From DASQYE01 sp035940775 (GTDB lineage: Bacteria; Acidobacteriota; Blastocatellia; Pyrinomonadales; Pyrinomonadaceae): a stretch of 64,000 bases of DNA. The notes under the pieces are model-generated. The model worked only from the letters and a program-made list of their open reading frames with translations. It was not told the origin of the DNA and searched no databases. Both the position numbers and the translations under genes were made by a program. The stretch is from positions 118,841 through 182,840 of the forward strand of contig DASZEN010000016.1 in assembly GCA_035940775.1 (NCBI GenBank), read 5' to 3'. This document shows, one piece after another, positions 9,732 through 18,925 of this stretch (position 1 is the stretch's first letter; each line of letters opens with the position of its first letter).

Positions 9732-9778
9732 GGCCGCCCATACGCGCTCTTTGAAGGCGACGGGCGGCCATCATTTTT
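9732..9778 (+). terminator. Rho-independent terminator
   Basis: GGCCGCCC (9732-9739) pairs with GGGCGGCC (9762-9769) and is followed by ATCATTTTT. It lies 36 bases after the stop of the secreted-protein gene. Confidence 0.7.
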
Positions 9779-9887
9779 GGCGGTCGGGCGGCGACTCTCC
9801 GCTCTTGCTACTCAAAAAAAGATGACGGGACTATTCCGAGCCGGTCAGCACGCTCCTCAGAAGATTGAGCTTCAGTGGCGACCGTTT

Positions 9888-10919
9888 TTATGGCTTACGT
9901 AAAATCACGGCCATCGTCAAAATCGATAAATCGGCCAGACTCTTCGTCTGATAGAGGTGATAAAATCTGGCTCTCATCTCATCCGTTATCCAGGGCGTGA
10001 TCGTCTCGAACGAGCTTTTGGGCAGCATGGTATCGAAAGGCTCCATGACGGAATCACAAGCATCCGTTGCGCCGGTCGATGTCAATGATAGCGTCGTGTC
10101 TCTGAAGAGATGTTTCGAGATTTCAAAGCCCTCGCTCTTAAAACAGTCCAAAAAATCCGAAGCGCGCCAGCGATTTTCGGTCGCCTGTGTCTTCAGCACA
10201 TAATCCTCCGGGGAATACATCAGAAAATCCAGAGGCTTACTAAAATCCGTATGGTCTCTCAAATCAATCCCGTGTACGGCTATCCCTCCCGGTTTGAGCA
10301 TTCGGAACATATTCTGGATGACTGCTCTGGGCCGTTTCACATGTTCTAGGACGGAGAAAGAGAAGATCAAATCCACGCTACTTTCCGGCAGAGTGATTTC
10401 TTCTGCGGGCACTGGGCTCAGGGAAACAAATTTTTCAGGGCGAAGGCGCACGATGGGGGTTCCGTTCCCGTCAACCTCATTAACGCAAACCTGAGACAAA
10501 GGGACAGGGTCGTAGGGCATAAATCCCGCCAACATCAAATACGAGAGCTTGGCGTATGCCTCTGAAACCCAGTCGTCTATGGGAAGTATGTTGTTGGCGT
10601 AATATTTATCCGCACCGGCGAGAAGCAGAACCAGAGGGAGGCCGGGCTCGCGCGCCGTCCCCATTTCAAGCACGACCTTTTTCTGGTGTGCCGACTCTCC
10701 CACCAATCCCAGGAGGCGATTAAGGGCCCTATACAGGTGTAAGATATTATGAAGTGCGCTGGCATGCCGATTGACATTTTGGCGGATGGCCGAGAACAGC
10801 AGGCTTTCATCAGAACCAACCCGAGTAATGATTTCTTCTTCTTTATTTCTTGTTGTAGATTGACCTGGAAGAAAGACTCTGTGGAGTCTTCGCGGTAGAT
10901 TCGCGAGCTTATTCAACAT
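9888..10919 (-). CDS. Class I SAM-dependent methyltransferase
   Basis: This 343-residue protein carries the methyltransferase 11-type core. An acidic binding region is followed by SSVDLIFSFSVLEHVKRP (motif IV with the E-H pair) and then MFRMLKPGGIAVHGIDLRDH, a typical post-motif. Motif I is probably in KKVVLEMGTAREPGLPLVL near residue 85 and is less canonical. The N-terminal 70 residues are helical. There is no signal peptide. Proteins of this layout often sit in polysaccharide or lipid-sugar clusters, but this gene stands alone. Base composition is somewhat lower in GC than its neighbours, which hints at acquisition. The substrate is unknown. Confidence 0.75.
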   Translation of the reverse strand: MLNKLANLPRRLHRVFLPGQSTTRNKEEEIITRVGSDESLLFSAIRQNVNRHASALHNILHLYRALNRLLGLVGESAHQKKVVLEMGTAREPGLPLVLLLAGADKYYANNILPIDDWVSEAYAKLSYLMLAGFMPYDPVPLSQVCVNEVDGNGTPIVRLRPEKFVSLSPVPAEEITLPESSVDLIFSFSVLEHVKRPRAVIQNMFRMLKPGGIAVHGIDLRDHTDFSKPLDFLMYSPEDYVLKTQATENRWRASDFLDCFKSEGFEISKHLFRDTTLSLTSTGATDACDSVMEPFDTMLPKSSFETITPWITDEMRARFYHLYQTKSLADLSILTMAVILRKP

Positions 10920-11174
10920 AGGATTCTCTGTGGATTATCAAAAAATAGAAAGGCCGAAGAGTCCCCTCAGTATCACCACGGCCGACACAGTCCGAGTCTA
11001 TTCTACACCCCCCGATGCGAACATCTCTTTCATAAGACGATACTAATAGTTGAAGGAGGCTAAAGGCTTGGCGAATAGTATCATAACAGGCGTCCGGGAT
11101 ACCACGCGGACAAAAAACGAACGCATTGTCGGGGCTTTCATCGAGAGTCTTATCCTAAGGGGCTTTCAACTTTT

Positions 11175-11594
11175 ATGAGTCTGAAACTTGCGCACGGATT
11201 GGCGATACGAAAATCTCGTATCAACGGCAGGGGCTGCTTTGCGACCATAGGCTTCTCCAGGGGCCGCAAGATCGCCGAGTATGCGGGCGAGCGTATATCC
11301 AGCCGCGAAGCGAAACGCCGCGCCCACAGGGCCAAGCTGCGCATCTGCGAGGTGGATGCACGATGGAGCATCGACGGCAGCCGGGGCGGCAACGGGACAC
11401 ACTACATCAATCACTCGTGCGAACCCAACAGCTATATGAAGATCATCTATGGGCACATCCTCTTCTACGCCCTGCGCGACATACGACCCGGCGAGGAGAT
11501 CACCATCGACTACATCTCGACGCTACACTCCGACGAGAAAAGGTGTCGCTGCAAAGCCTCGACCTGTCGCGGGACGATCAATAAGAGAAATTAG
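11175..11594 (+). CDS. SET-domain protein (putative lysine methyltransferase)
   Basis: This 139-residue protein consists almost wholly of a SET domain. It has KSRINGRGCFAT at the N-terminus, the pseudoknot motif NHSCEPN at about 84-90, and GEEITIDY at about 110-117, which carries the catalytic tyrosine. A post-SET-like CRCKASTCRG follows and can bind zinc together with the NHSC cysteine. SET enzymes transfer methyl groups from SAM to protein lysines; bacterial substrates are largely unknown. All key residues are present. It is preceded by about 250 bases without genes and stands alone. Confidence 0.88.
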   Translation: MSLKLAHGLAIRKSRINGRGCFATIGFSRGRKIAEYAGERISSREAKRRAHRAKLRICEVDARWSIDGSRGGNGTHYINHSCEPNSYMKIIYGHILFYALRDIRPGEEITIDYISTLHSDEKRCRCKASTCRGTINKRN

Positions 11595-11701
11595 TAGCCG
11601 CATATTAAGCAACAAGCCGCCTACGGCTCACGCCGTAGGCTGATACCTTTCGCCCCTCGCGGGGCTCCGTAGACCTTCAAATCTGCCTTAAGCGAAGCCC
11701 T

Positions 11702-13153
11702 TCAAGTTGAGATGGCAGAGAGCGCGTCGAGCACCAGAGCGTCCTCGTCTTCGGCCACCGTGCGCAGGTCGAGCAGCACTTTGTCTTCCATGATGCGCGC
11801 GATGACGGGCGTCGCTCCGGATCGCAGTGCCTCTTCGAGCGCGTCCGCAGACATCTTCTCGTGCGTCAGGGCGATGAGGGCCGTCTGCGGGTGAGCGGTC
11901 GGAGCCGAGCCGCCGCCGATGGCTGATTCTCCCGGTGTGACCTCGTAGCGAAGCGATGATGTGGCGGGCCCCCGGCGCTCGGCGAGCCTGGAAAGCAGGG
12001 CGCGCGCGCGTCCCTCTATCTCCTCGCGCGTCATGGCGAGCATCCGGAGCGCCGGAACTTCCTTGAAAGACGCGCCGCGACGGTGCGCTTCGAGCGTCGC
12101 TTCAAGAGCCGCGAGGGCCAGCTTGTCGGCGCGCAGCGCGCGATAGAGCGGATGCTTGCGCAACGCCTCGATCACGGGGCGACGACCGACGATGAGACCC
12201 GCCTGCGCCGCGCCGAGCAGTTTGTCGCCGCTAAACGAGACCACGTCGGCCCCGCTCCTGACGGATTCGAGGATGACCGGCTCGCCTTCCAGTCCATACG
12301 CCCTTAAATCAAAGAGCGCGCCCGAGCCCGCATCCTCGTAGAGCGTGAGCCCTCGCTTGTGCGCCAGCTCCGCCAGCTCCGCGAGCGAGGGCGTCGCCGT
12401 GAAACCGACGATGCGATAGTTGGAGGTATGAACGCGCACGATGAGGCGCGTCCCTTCCGTGATCGCGCGCTCGTAATCCGCCAGGCGTGTCCGGTTAGTA
12501 GTCCCCACCTCGACGAGGCGCGTGCCCGACTGCGCCATCACGTCCGGCACGCGAAAGTCGCCGCCGATCTCCACCAACTCGCCGCGTGAGACCAGGCTCT
12601 CGCCGCCCTGGGCCAAAGCCGTCAGGACGAGCAGCGCGGCCGCCGCGCAATTGTTGACGACGAGCGCGGCCTCCGCGCCCGTCACTTCCGTCAGGAGTTG
12701 CTCGACGCGCGCGCCGCGCCGCCCACGCCTGCCCGTCAGCGCATCGTATTCGAGCGTGCAGTACCCGCCCGCTTCCACCGCCACACGGTCGCGCGCTGCC
12801 TCCGAGAGAGGCGCGCGACCCAGGTTAGTGTGCAGGATAACGCCGCTCGCATTGACGACGCGGCGCAAGCGCCCCGTCGTTTCCTCGGCCGCGCCCGCGC
12901 GCCTGAGCATGAGCGCGGCCTCCGCGAGCAGGCCCTCGCGTGTCCGGTCGCCGTTTTGCTGATCCTCTTCGGCGTCTGATCCGTCCTTCTGGAGACGAGC
13001 GCGAAGCTCCTCGGTGACGCGGCGGGCCAGGTCGGCGAGGTGCTGCGCTCCGAGGGTTTCGCGCAGCGAGAGCGCCGCCTCAGTTCTAAGCAGAGCGTCG
13101 ACGGAGGGCAGGGCGCGCAACGCCTGCCGCCTGTTTTCGGATTTATCGGTCAT
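11702..13153 (-). CDS. selA: L-seryl-tRNA(Sec) selenium transferase
   Basis: SelA converts Ser-tRNA(Sec) to Sec-tRNA(Sec) with selenophosphate. The 483-residue protein has the SelA N-terminal domain (ALRALPSVDALL) and a fold-type I PLP domain with RVVNASGVILHTNLGRAPLS, NNCAAAALLVLTAL and the PLP lysine in SFSGDKLLGAAQAG. The frame is open to 13279, but the ATG at 13151-13153 (MTDKSENR) starts where family similarity begins, so I use it. No selB, selD or tRNA-Sec lies in the window. Its presence implies that the organism uses selenocysteine. Confidence 0.93.
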   Translation of the reverse strand: MTDKSENRRQALRALPSVDALLRTEAALSLRETLGAQHLADLARRVTEELRARLQKDGSDAEEDQQNGDRTREGLLAEAALMLRRAGAAEETTGRLRRVVNASGVILHTNLGRAPLSEAARDRVAVEAGGYCTLEYDALTGRRGRRGARVEQLLTEVTGAEAALVVNNCAAAALLVLTALAQGGESLVSRGELVEIGGDFRVPDVMAQSGTRLVEVGTTNRTRLADYERAITEGTRLIVRVHTSNYRIVGFTATPSLAELAELAHKRGLTLYEDAGSGALFDLRAYGLEGEPVILESVRSGADVVSFSGDKLLGAAQAGLIVGRRPVIEALRKHPLYRALRADKLALAALEATLEAHRRGASFKEVPALRMLAMTREEIEGRARALLSRLAERRGPATSSLRYEVTPGESAIGGGSAPTAHPQTALIALTHEKMSADALEEALRSGATPVIARIMEDKVLLDLRTVAEDEDALVLDALSAIST

Positions 13154-13381
13154 AAGAGTCTTGAGGCCGCTTTTTCCGGGCCGCGCTAAGAATATTCCTT
13201 CTTTCGGGATTGAAGCAATGCCGGGGCGGGTTGAAGCGGAGCCGCCGCGCGCCCGTCCGTCAAATATTATCGTTGACACCCGGCTTTCAAAACGCCTAGA
13301 CTCAAATTAGAGAGAGAGGGGCGCGCCCCTTCCCACAAAACCCCCCGCCGGGTGCGCCGATAATCAAGGAGAATTTCAGAA

Positions 13382-14023
13382 GTGCCAATACGCGATAATA
13401 AGCTGGCGCGCGCTTCGCAGCACAGATCGAAGCCCAATTCCACGGTCGACAACCAGCCGACCGTAGACGAGCAGCTCACACGGCTTGAGGAGGACATGCG
13501 CCGCCTCAAGATCGAGTACGACATCTACTTCAACGGCGCGGCAAAGCGGCCTCCCTATGATACGAAGAGCCGGGTGGAGACGGTCATCAAGCGCCTCGGC
13601 GATGATCGCACGCTCAACTTCGCGCAGCGCTATCACTACAACTCGCTGACGGCGCGCTACAATTCTTTCCGCGAGTTGTGGCGGCGCACGATGCAGGGGC
13701 GCGAGGAAGGACGTGATGCTGCGGCGTCGGCGCGGGCGTCGGCGCGCGGCGTCGAAGCAGCGAAGCCGGGCGAGCAATCCACCTTCGTCTGTAACGACGC
13801 GCACGGCGATATCCAGACCGTCAGACAGATATACGATGCCCTCGTCGAGGCCAAGAGAAAGTGCGGCGAAGCGGTCGATGATCTCTCGTTCCCGCGCTTT
13901 CATCACCTGATCGCCACCAAGACCGACAACCTCAAAGAGCATCTGGGTTGCGAGCGCGTGCGCTTCTCCATAGACGTGGAGGACGGGCGCGTCAACTTCA
14001 AAGCCAAAGCCGACCAAAAATAA
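13382..14023 (+). CDS. MXAN_5187-type C-terminal domain protein
   Basis: This 213-residue protein has a coiled-coil segment with the conserved EQLTRLEEDMRRLKIEYDIYFNGA, then AQRYHYNSLTARYNSFRELW. This matches the domain named after Myxococcus MXAN_5187. The second half (about 130-205) reads as a compact helical/beta domain starting at FVCNDAHGD. There is no signal peptide or membrane span. A GTG start at 13382 follows AAGGAG at a good distance. The gene is monocistronic with its own terminator. The biochemical role of the family is unknown. Confidence 0.75.
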   Translation: MPIRDNKLARASQHRSKPNSTVDNQPTVDEQLTRLEEDMRRLKIEYDIYFNGAAKRPPYDTKSRVETVIKRLGDDRTLNFAQRYHYNSLTARYNSFRELWRRTMQGREEGRDAAASARASARGVEAAKPGEQSTFVCNDAHGDIQTVRQIYDALVEAKRKCGEAVDDLSFPRFHHLIATKTDNLKEHLGCERVRFSIDVEDGRVNFKAKADQK

Positions 14024-14024
14024 A

Positions 14025-14056
14025 AACGACCCCTTTGATAAAAGAGGTCGTCTTTA
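14025..14056 (+). terminator. Hairpin terminator
   Basis: ACGACCCCTTT pairs with AAAGAGGTCGT with one mismatch and is followed by CTTT. It starts 2 bases after the MXAN_5187-type gene. Confidence 0.7.
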
Positions 14057-14133
14057 CCTAACTCTTAGCGCTTGCCGGGCTCGGGACCGGAAGCGGCCAG
14101 TGGCTTTACTTTATGTTAAAGCCTCTCGGGAGA

Positions 14134-14340
14134 TTACATCTTGGTCACTTTCTCGGCCTGTGGGCCCTTGGGGCCCTGTGTGACCTCGAACTCGACCTCC
14201 TGGCCCTCTTCGAGAGTCTTGAAGCCGTCGCCCTGAATGGCGCTGTAGTGAACGAAGATGTCGGAAGAGCCGGGCTGCTCGATGAAGCCGTAACCCTTCG
14301 AGTTGTTAAACCACTTGACCTTACCGGTTATTCTAGACAT
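14134..14340 (-). CDS. Cold-shock domain protein
   Basis: This 68-residue OB-fold protein has the RNP1 motif KGYGFI (residues 15-20) and RNP2 DIFVHYSAI (about 27-35). It begins GKVKWFNNSKGYGF, as in CspA/CspC. It binds single-stranded RNA or DNA and acts as an RNA chaperone. An AGGAGGG ribosome binding site lies about 11 bases before the ATG. The region upstream has no gene for several hundred bases, which leaves room for the long 5' leader usual for csp genes, but I could not identify a promoter. Confidence 0.93.
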   Translation of the reverse strand: MSRITGKVKWFNNSKGYGFIEQPGSSDIFVHYSAIQGDGFKTLEEGQEVEFEVTQGPKGPQAEKVTKM

Positions 14341-14830
14341 AACTGACGAACCCTCCTAACGATTCGGTAAAACGGGGCGTGAGAGCTTTAAAGGCTTTCG
14401 CGCCGACCTGAAGTTAATGCTTGTGAGCCGGACGCGCTTTTCTTCTGGGGCGCTACACGGTAACACAACCAACAAAAAACTGTGCGCGCTCGTCCGCCGC
14501 ATCAAAGGCGACGATCAATCACACACAGAGACCAATGGGGAAAAGCTCGAACTTCATTTTTGTAATGCTTGCAAATCGCTCTGCCGGGGCGAGTTAAAGG
14601 AAATCCCTGCATCGAAACGACGGCGCATACTAAGCGATAGCCCGCGAGTCTGTCAAGCGAAAAAACCAAAAAATTTCGCCCCGATCTTAAGCCGCGGGCC
14701 GGGAACGGACGCGCCTCCGCCGCTCGAGCCGAAGAGAACTCGGGCCGCTCTCTCTCCCTTCGCCATGACCGATACGGCGAGCGATGCTCCCGTTGCGCGA
14801 GACGGCTCACTACTTCTACTTCTACTACTA
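14341..14830. other. Gene-free region: csp leader and S46 peptidase 3' flank
   Basis: About 490 bases with no supportable gene. On the minus strand it must hold the promoter and leader of the cold-shock gene. At its right end a TAG-repeat tract supplies multiple in-frame stops after the S46 peptidase. I see no further clear signal. Confidence 0.4.
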
Positions 14831-17092
14831 CTACTGCGGGCTTGAAGATAGGGCCGCACCGGCGGCGCGCGCGCCCGGCACGTTTTTAATGTCCAGCTCT
14901 TTCAGGATGTAGCCCGCGCCGCCGAACTTGTCCGTGATGAAGAGCACGTAGCGAATATCGACGGAGATGGCACGATGCGCCGCATCATCGTAGAGATAGT
15001 CGTTGCCGAGCCCTTCGTAGTTGCTGTCGAAGACGATGCCGACCTGCTCGCCGCGCCCGTTCAGGATAGGGCTGCCGGAATTGCCGCCGATGGTGTCGGT
15101 CGTGGCGAGAAAGTTGACCGGCACCTCATGGCGTCCTGAGCCACTGGCCGAGGCGTATGGGCCAAAGTCGCGCGTGCGGTAAAGCTGCTTGAGCTTTTCC
15201 GGAACCTCGAAATCACCGCGCCCGGTATCCTTCTCGATCACGCCGGAGAGCGTCGTGAAGGGCTGGTAAATGACAGCCTCGCGCGGCGCGTAGCCCTTGA
15301 CTTCGCCGTAGGCGAAACGGAGCGTGCGGTTGGCGTCAGGGTAAGCCGGAGCGGAGCCGCGCATCTCGCTCATGCCCGCCAACAGAAGCGGGCGCAGGCG
15401 CTCGACCGTCTCGTTGAACTCCTGCGTCAGACGCGAGCGCCGTCGCTCCTCGGCGCCGATCTCGGCGGCGAAGTCTACTAAGGGCTCGTGCAGCTCCGTC
15501 AGTTGCGCCGTCGAAAGAGCGTAGAGCGAGGAGAGCCCTTCGACGGTCTGGAAGCGCTTGGCGTCCACGACGGCGCGCGCAAAATCCTCTTCGGCGCGAC
15601 GCCGCGCTTCGCCCTGCAACTGGCCGAAACGCCTTTCAATCGCCTCGATCTTCTGCCCGGCGGGCAGCTCGTCCGCCTTTCTCAAGAGAAATATCAGAAT
15701 CTCGCGCTCGATCGTGGGCTGGCGCGCCGCCAGTATCGACCCGAAGCGCGTCTTGACGCGCTCGATTCCGGCGTTGCTGAAAAGCGGATTGCGCTCGTTC
15801 TCAGGTCTCTCTTTATTGGCGGCGAACTGCTGGGCCAGGAAGGTGATGCCGACGAGGTCGCTGACGGAAAACATCTGTTGGATGACGAGGCCGCGCTGGC
15901 CCGCCGCCAGAAGCGCGCCGTAGGCGCTGGCGAGACCGGGCAAGACCTCGCCGTATTTTGCCTTGCGCGCCGGATCGGCGGCGACCCAGCGAGCGAACGC
16001 TTCTTCGTCGGCGCGCTTTCTGGCGACGAGACCGGCACGCCGCAGCGCCGGAATCGAGCCCGCGTAGAGCTTCAGAGTGTTGCTGTAATTGGCTATGTCC
16101 GACTGTAGCCTGATGCGCAGCGCCGGATTATAGCGGGACACGTCCTCCAGTATGCGTATATAGTTTGAATAAAGATCGACCATAAAGGGCCAGTTGATGT
16201 CCTGGCTATAGGCGGCCGAATAGCTCTCGCGATACCGTGTGGTCGAACCCGGATAGCCCAGAACCATCATGAAGTCACCCTCGCGGACTCCGCCCATAGA
16301 GAGCGACAAAAACTTCTTCGGTTTGTAGGGCACGTTGGCGGGCGAATAATCGGCGGGCTCGCCCGCGGGGCTGACGTAGGCCCGCATGAAGGTGAAGTCA
16401 GCGCCGTGGCGCGGCCACTGGAAATTATCCGTTTCGCCGCCGAATTGGCCCACGTTGTTGGGCGGTGCATAAACAACGCGCACGTCGCGCAGCACCAGAT
16501 AGTTGAACATGTAGTAGGAGAGCCCTTCGTTCATTGAGAGGACGCGCGTACGCGTGCCTTGCCGGGCGGAGGTGCGCGCGGCCGCTTCCAGGGCGCGAAC
16601 CCTGTCTTCGATGGTACGCTGGCGCTCGCCGGGCGCAATCGTCGCCGGAAGATTAGCGAGCACCTCGTTCGTCACGTCTCTCAATTCCTGCGTCACGGTC
16701 ACCGTATAGTCGGGGGCCTGTAGCTCTTCGGCGCGCGTTCTGGCTGTAAAGCCGTGGGCCACGTAATCGTTGACGGGCGTGGACGCGGCGACGAGCGCAT
16801 CGAAGGCGACGTGATGATTGGTGAGCAGGAGTCCCTCCGCAGAGACGAAAGAGCCCGTCCCGCCGTCGATAATCACTATGGCATCGGAGAGGCTCGGGCC
16901 CGCCGCGTTGTAGATGTCTGTGACGGGGATTTTCAGGCCGCGCTGATTGAGCTTGTTGATGGGAAGCTTCGCAATCGTATCGGGCGTAAACATGCCCTCG
17001 TCTGCGAGGGCCGCGCCGCTTGGCGCAAACGGCGCGATCACCAGGATGAAGACGAGCGCGAGGGTCGCCGCACGCGAGAATCCGAAAGTCAT
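14831..17092 (-). CDS. S46 family serine peptidase (DPP7/DPP11-like)
   Basis: S46 dipeptidyl-peptidases act in the periplasm and remove dipeptides from peptide N-termini. The 753-residue protein has a signal peptide (about 1-31). The chymotrypsin-like catalytic histidine is in TNHHVAFDAL (about residue 93), and the catalytic serine is in GGNSGSPILNG (about residue 674). A helical insertion lies between the two halves, as in DPP11. An aspartate in the ETDNFQWPRHGADF region (about 215-230) fits the third triad residue. Specificity (DPP7 versus DPP11) cannot be decided by eye. The stop codon begins a TAG repeat. Confidence 0.9.
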   Translation of the reverse strand: MTFGFSRAATLALVFILVIAPFAPSGAALADEGMFTPDTIAKLPINKLNQRGLKIPVTDIYNAAGPSLSDAIVIIDGGTGSFVSAEGLLLTNHHVAFDALVAASTPVNDYVAHGFTARTRAEELQAPDYTVTVTQELRDVTNEVLANLPATIAPGERQRTIEDRVRALEAAARTSARQGTRTRVLSMNEGLSYYMFNYLVLRDVRVVYAPPNNVGQFGGETDNFQWPRHGADFTFMRAYVSPAGEPADYSPANVPYKPKKFLSLSMGGVREGDFMMVLGYPGSTTRYRESYSAAYSQDINWPFMVDLYSNYIRILEDVSRYNPALRIRLQSDIANYSNTLKLYAGSIPALRRAGLVARKRADEEAFARWVAADPARKAKYGEVLPGLASAYGALLAAGQRGLVIQQMFSVSDLVGITFLAQQFAANKERPENERNPLFSNAGIERVKTRFGSILAARQPTIEREILIFLLRKADELPAGQKIEAIERRFGQLQGEARRRAEEDFARAVVDAKRFQTVEGLSSLYALSTAQLTELHEPLVDFAAEIGAEERRRSRLTQEFNETVERLRPLLLAGMSEMRGSAPAYPDANRTLRFAYGEVKGYAPREAVIYQPFTTLSGVIEKDTGRGDFEVPEKLKQLYRTRDFGPYASASGSGRHEVPVNFLATTDTIGGNSGSPILNGRGEQVGIVFDSNYEGLGNDYLYDDAAHRAISVDIRYVLFITDKFGGAGYILKELDIKNVPGARAAGAALSSSPQ

Positions 17093-17179
17093 CTCGTAAA
17101 AACCTTTTCCTTACGACTGTTGATAGAAGAGCGATGAACGTATGCGTGGGATATTAGCAGAGGCGCGCGGGAAAACCGA

Positions 17180-17240
17180 AAAGCGGAAGGCAGCAGGAAG
17201 ACACACACTCTCTCGATGGCCTCCTGCTGCCTTCCGCTTT
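17180..17240. terminator. Long hairpin terminator
   Basis: An 18-base perfect stem has arms at 17180-17197 and 17223-17240, beginning AAAGCGGAAGGCAGCAGG. It lies just downstream of the M23 peptidase gene on the minus strand and upstream of the S46 gene. Confidence 0.75.
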
Positions 17241-17256
17241 ACATCTCTGTCGGACG

Positions 17257-18108
17257 TCAGTTCGTATCCCGTGGCAAATACTGTTTCGGATTAACAGGCT
17301 CGTCGTTGATGCGTACTTCATAATGAAGGTGAGGGCCCGTAGAGCGCCCTGTCGAGCCGACGCGCCCCAGCAACTCGCCGCGCCCGACCTTGCGCCCCTC
17401 GATCACATCTATGTGCGAAAGATGGCCGTAGCGCGTCGTGAGCCCGCCGCCATGATCCAGTATGACAATCTGACCATAACCATTCTGCCATCCGGCGAAG
17501 ATGACTTTGCCGGTGGCCGCAGCCATCACGGGCGTCCCCCACAGCGTGGCTATGTCCTGCCCCGTATGGAACTCGAAAGAGCCGCCGCCGAAGGGATTGC
17601 TGCGACCGCCGAAGCCGTCCGTTAACTCGCCCGAGACGGGCCAGATGGATGGCGTCGCCGCGCGCCTGTGGAGCAGCGCTTCATAATTACGCAGATCCCT
17701 TTCGATGACCTTCGTGCGGTACTCAATCGTGGTCGCGATGTCGAAGGGCATCTCGGGGCCGCCAGCGCCGCGCTGGGTTGTTTGCTGCTCGTGCTCAACG
17801 CCCGACATCTCGGCGATGCGCCGCGTGACGGTCTCGACGGCCTCGACCCGCTGGTTCAGGCTGTTGAGCTGCTGACGTTGCTTATCATTTTCCGCGCGCA
17901 GGCGCTCGTTCTCCTCCGCTACACGAAGGTGTATGGCTTGCTGGGTCAGACCGTAAAAACCGTAAGCCGCCGCGCCTATCAAGACGGCGACGGAGCAGGC
18001 ACAGGCATTGACCCATCGTTTGTGTAACGAAACACGACGGACACGCGAAGCTGAATTTGAAGTACGGGCGACAATAAAAGCGTAAAACCGGTCGTCACTG
18101 GCCATCAT
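17257..18108 (-). CDS. M23 family metallopeptidase, membrane-anchored
   Basis: This 283-residue protein has a basic N-terminus, one membrane segment (about 30-52), a coiled coil (about 58-105) and a C-terminal M23 LytM domain (about 165-275). The zinc site is complete: HTGQD (first His with Asp), and GPHLHYE (HxH). DHGGGLTTRYGHLS lies between them. Such proteins cleave peptidoglycan cross-links or activate amidases at the periplasmic face. This layout (TM, coiled coil, LytM) is common to cell-division and elongation-associated endopeptidases and EnvC-like activators; since the zinc ligands are intact it is likely an active enzyme. Confidence 0.9.
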   Translation of the reverse strand: MMASDDRFYAFIVARTSNSASRVRRVSLHKRWVNACACSVAVLIGAAAYGFYGLTQQAIHLRVAEENERLRAENDKQRQQLNSLNQRVEAVETVTRRIAEMSGVEHEQQTTQRGAGGPEMPFDIATTIEYRTKVIERDLRNYEALLHRRAATPSIWPVSGELTDGFGGRSNPFGGGSFEFHTGQDIATLWGTPVMAAATGKVIFAGWQNGYGQIVILDHGGGLTTRYGHLSHIDVIEGRKVGRGELLGRVGSTGRSTGPHLHYEVRINDEPVNPKQYLPRDTN

Positions 18109-18492
18109 ACGTGCTCCTTGGCGATCAGATTCGCGCGAAAAAGCAGATCGGAGAGACGCGCGAGCGACGCCGGAAAGGCACAGCCTGCCGGACGAGGGCG
18201 ACTGCTGCTAAGCCAAAAATATCGAGGTCTTAAACTTTGATACCTGCCTGGAGATTTTGCAGCGCGATAGATCTTCCGATTTAAGGTCGCGAAATGACGG
18301 CTGACCCTATTCAGGTGCTGCAGAGGTCTGGGAAACTATCACAGGAGCCGAAAGATTGCAACCCTATTGCAACACTGGAGAACACGTTTCGCCAAAGGTT
18401 CCGGGGAAAGGAAAAGCCCACGCGCGACGGGGCCGAACCGCCTGGCCGCGCGTGAGCTATGTTACTACCTTCGGGGGCGGAAGGGATGCCCC
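18109..18492. other. Intergenic region upstream of the M23 peptidase
   Basis: About 380 bases without a supportable gene. It carries the promoter side of the M23 gene (minus strand) and the 3' flank of the small membrane protein. Between about 18420 and 18465, complementary GC-rich segments around CGCGCG could form a hairpin that terminates the small gene. Confidence 0.35.
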
Positions 18493-18711
18493 TCAAATAT
18501 CCTCTGCTTCGCGCTTTCGGCTCTGTCGGCCGCGCATGATCGAAAGCACGATCAGCAGCATGATGCCGACGAAAGCGACGACGATGGCGACCTTGATGGC
18601 GACGAGCAGAAAGCTGACGAGCGAGATGAGCTGGCGCAGCAGCGTCACGATCAAAAGGATGAGCGTAATGATTCCGCCCCAACGGCCTGCTACCTTTAGA
18701 AAAGCTGTCAT
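18493..18711 (-). CDS. Small two-helix membrane protein
   Basis: This 72-residue protein has two predicted membrane helices (about 12-38 and 40-60) and a basic, charged tail (RGRQSRKREAEDI). I do not recognise a family. Its strong hydrophobicity and positively charged C-terminus fit a small inner-membrane protein. It does not overlap its neighbours and its composition matches the backbone. Confidence 0.6.
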   Translation of the reverse strand: MTAFLKVAGRWGGIITLILLIVTLLRQLISLVSFLLVAIKVAIVVAFVGIMLLIVLSIMRGRQSRKREAEDI

Positions 18712-18925
18712 GATCTATAACCTCGTGAAAGTACTACTTTTGAACCTTCGCCGCCACGGCTACAACTGCTGCGCGAGCTGACCAGTGTGTAAACCGGCCT
18801 TGAGCGTCATGGGCACGCGCGAACCCCCTTGCGGCGCGAGACATCATCATAACAAAGAGACGAGCAACGCAACAAAGATAAAACGCGACGCAGGTCTTTA
18901 TCACTCTCTCTCAGAGAGCTTTCGC

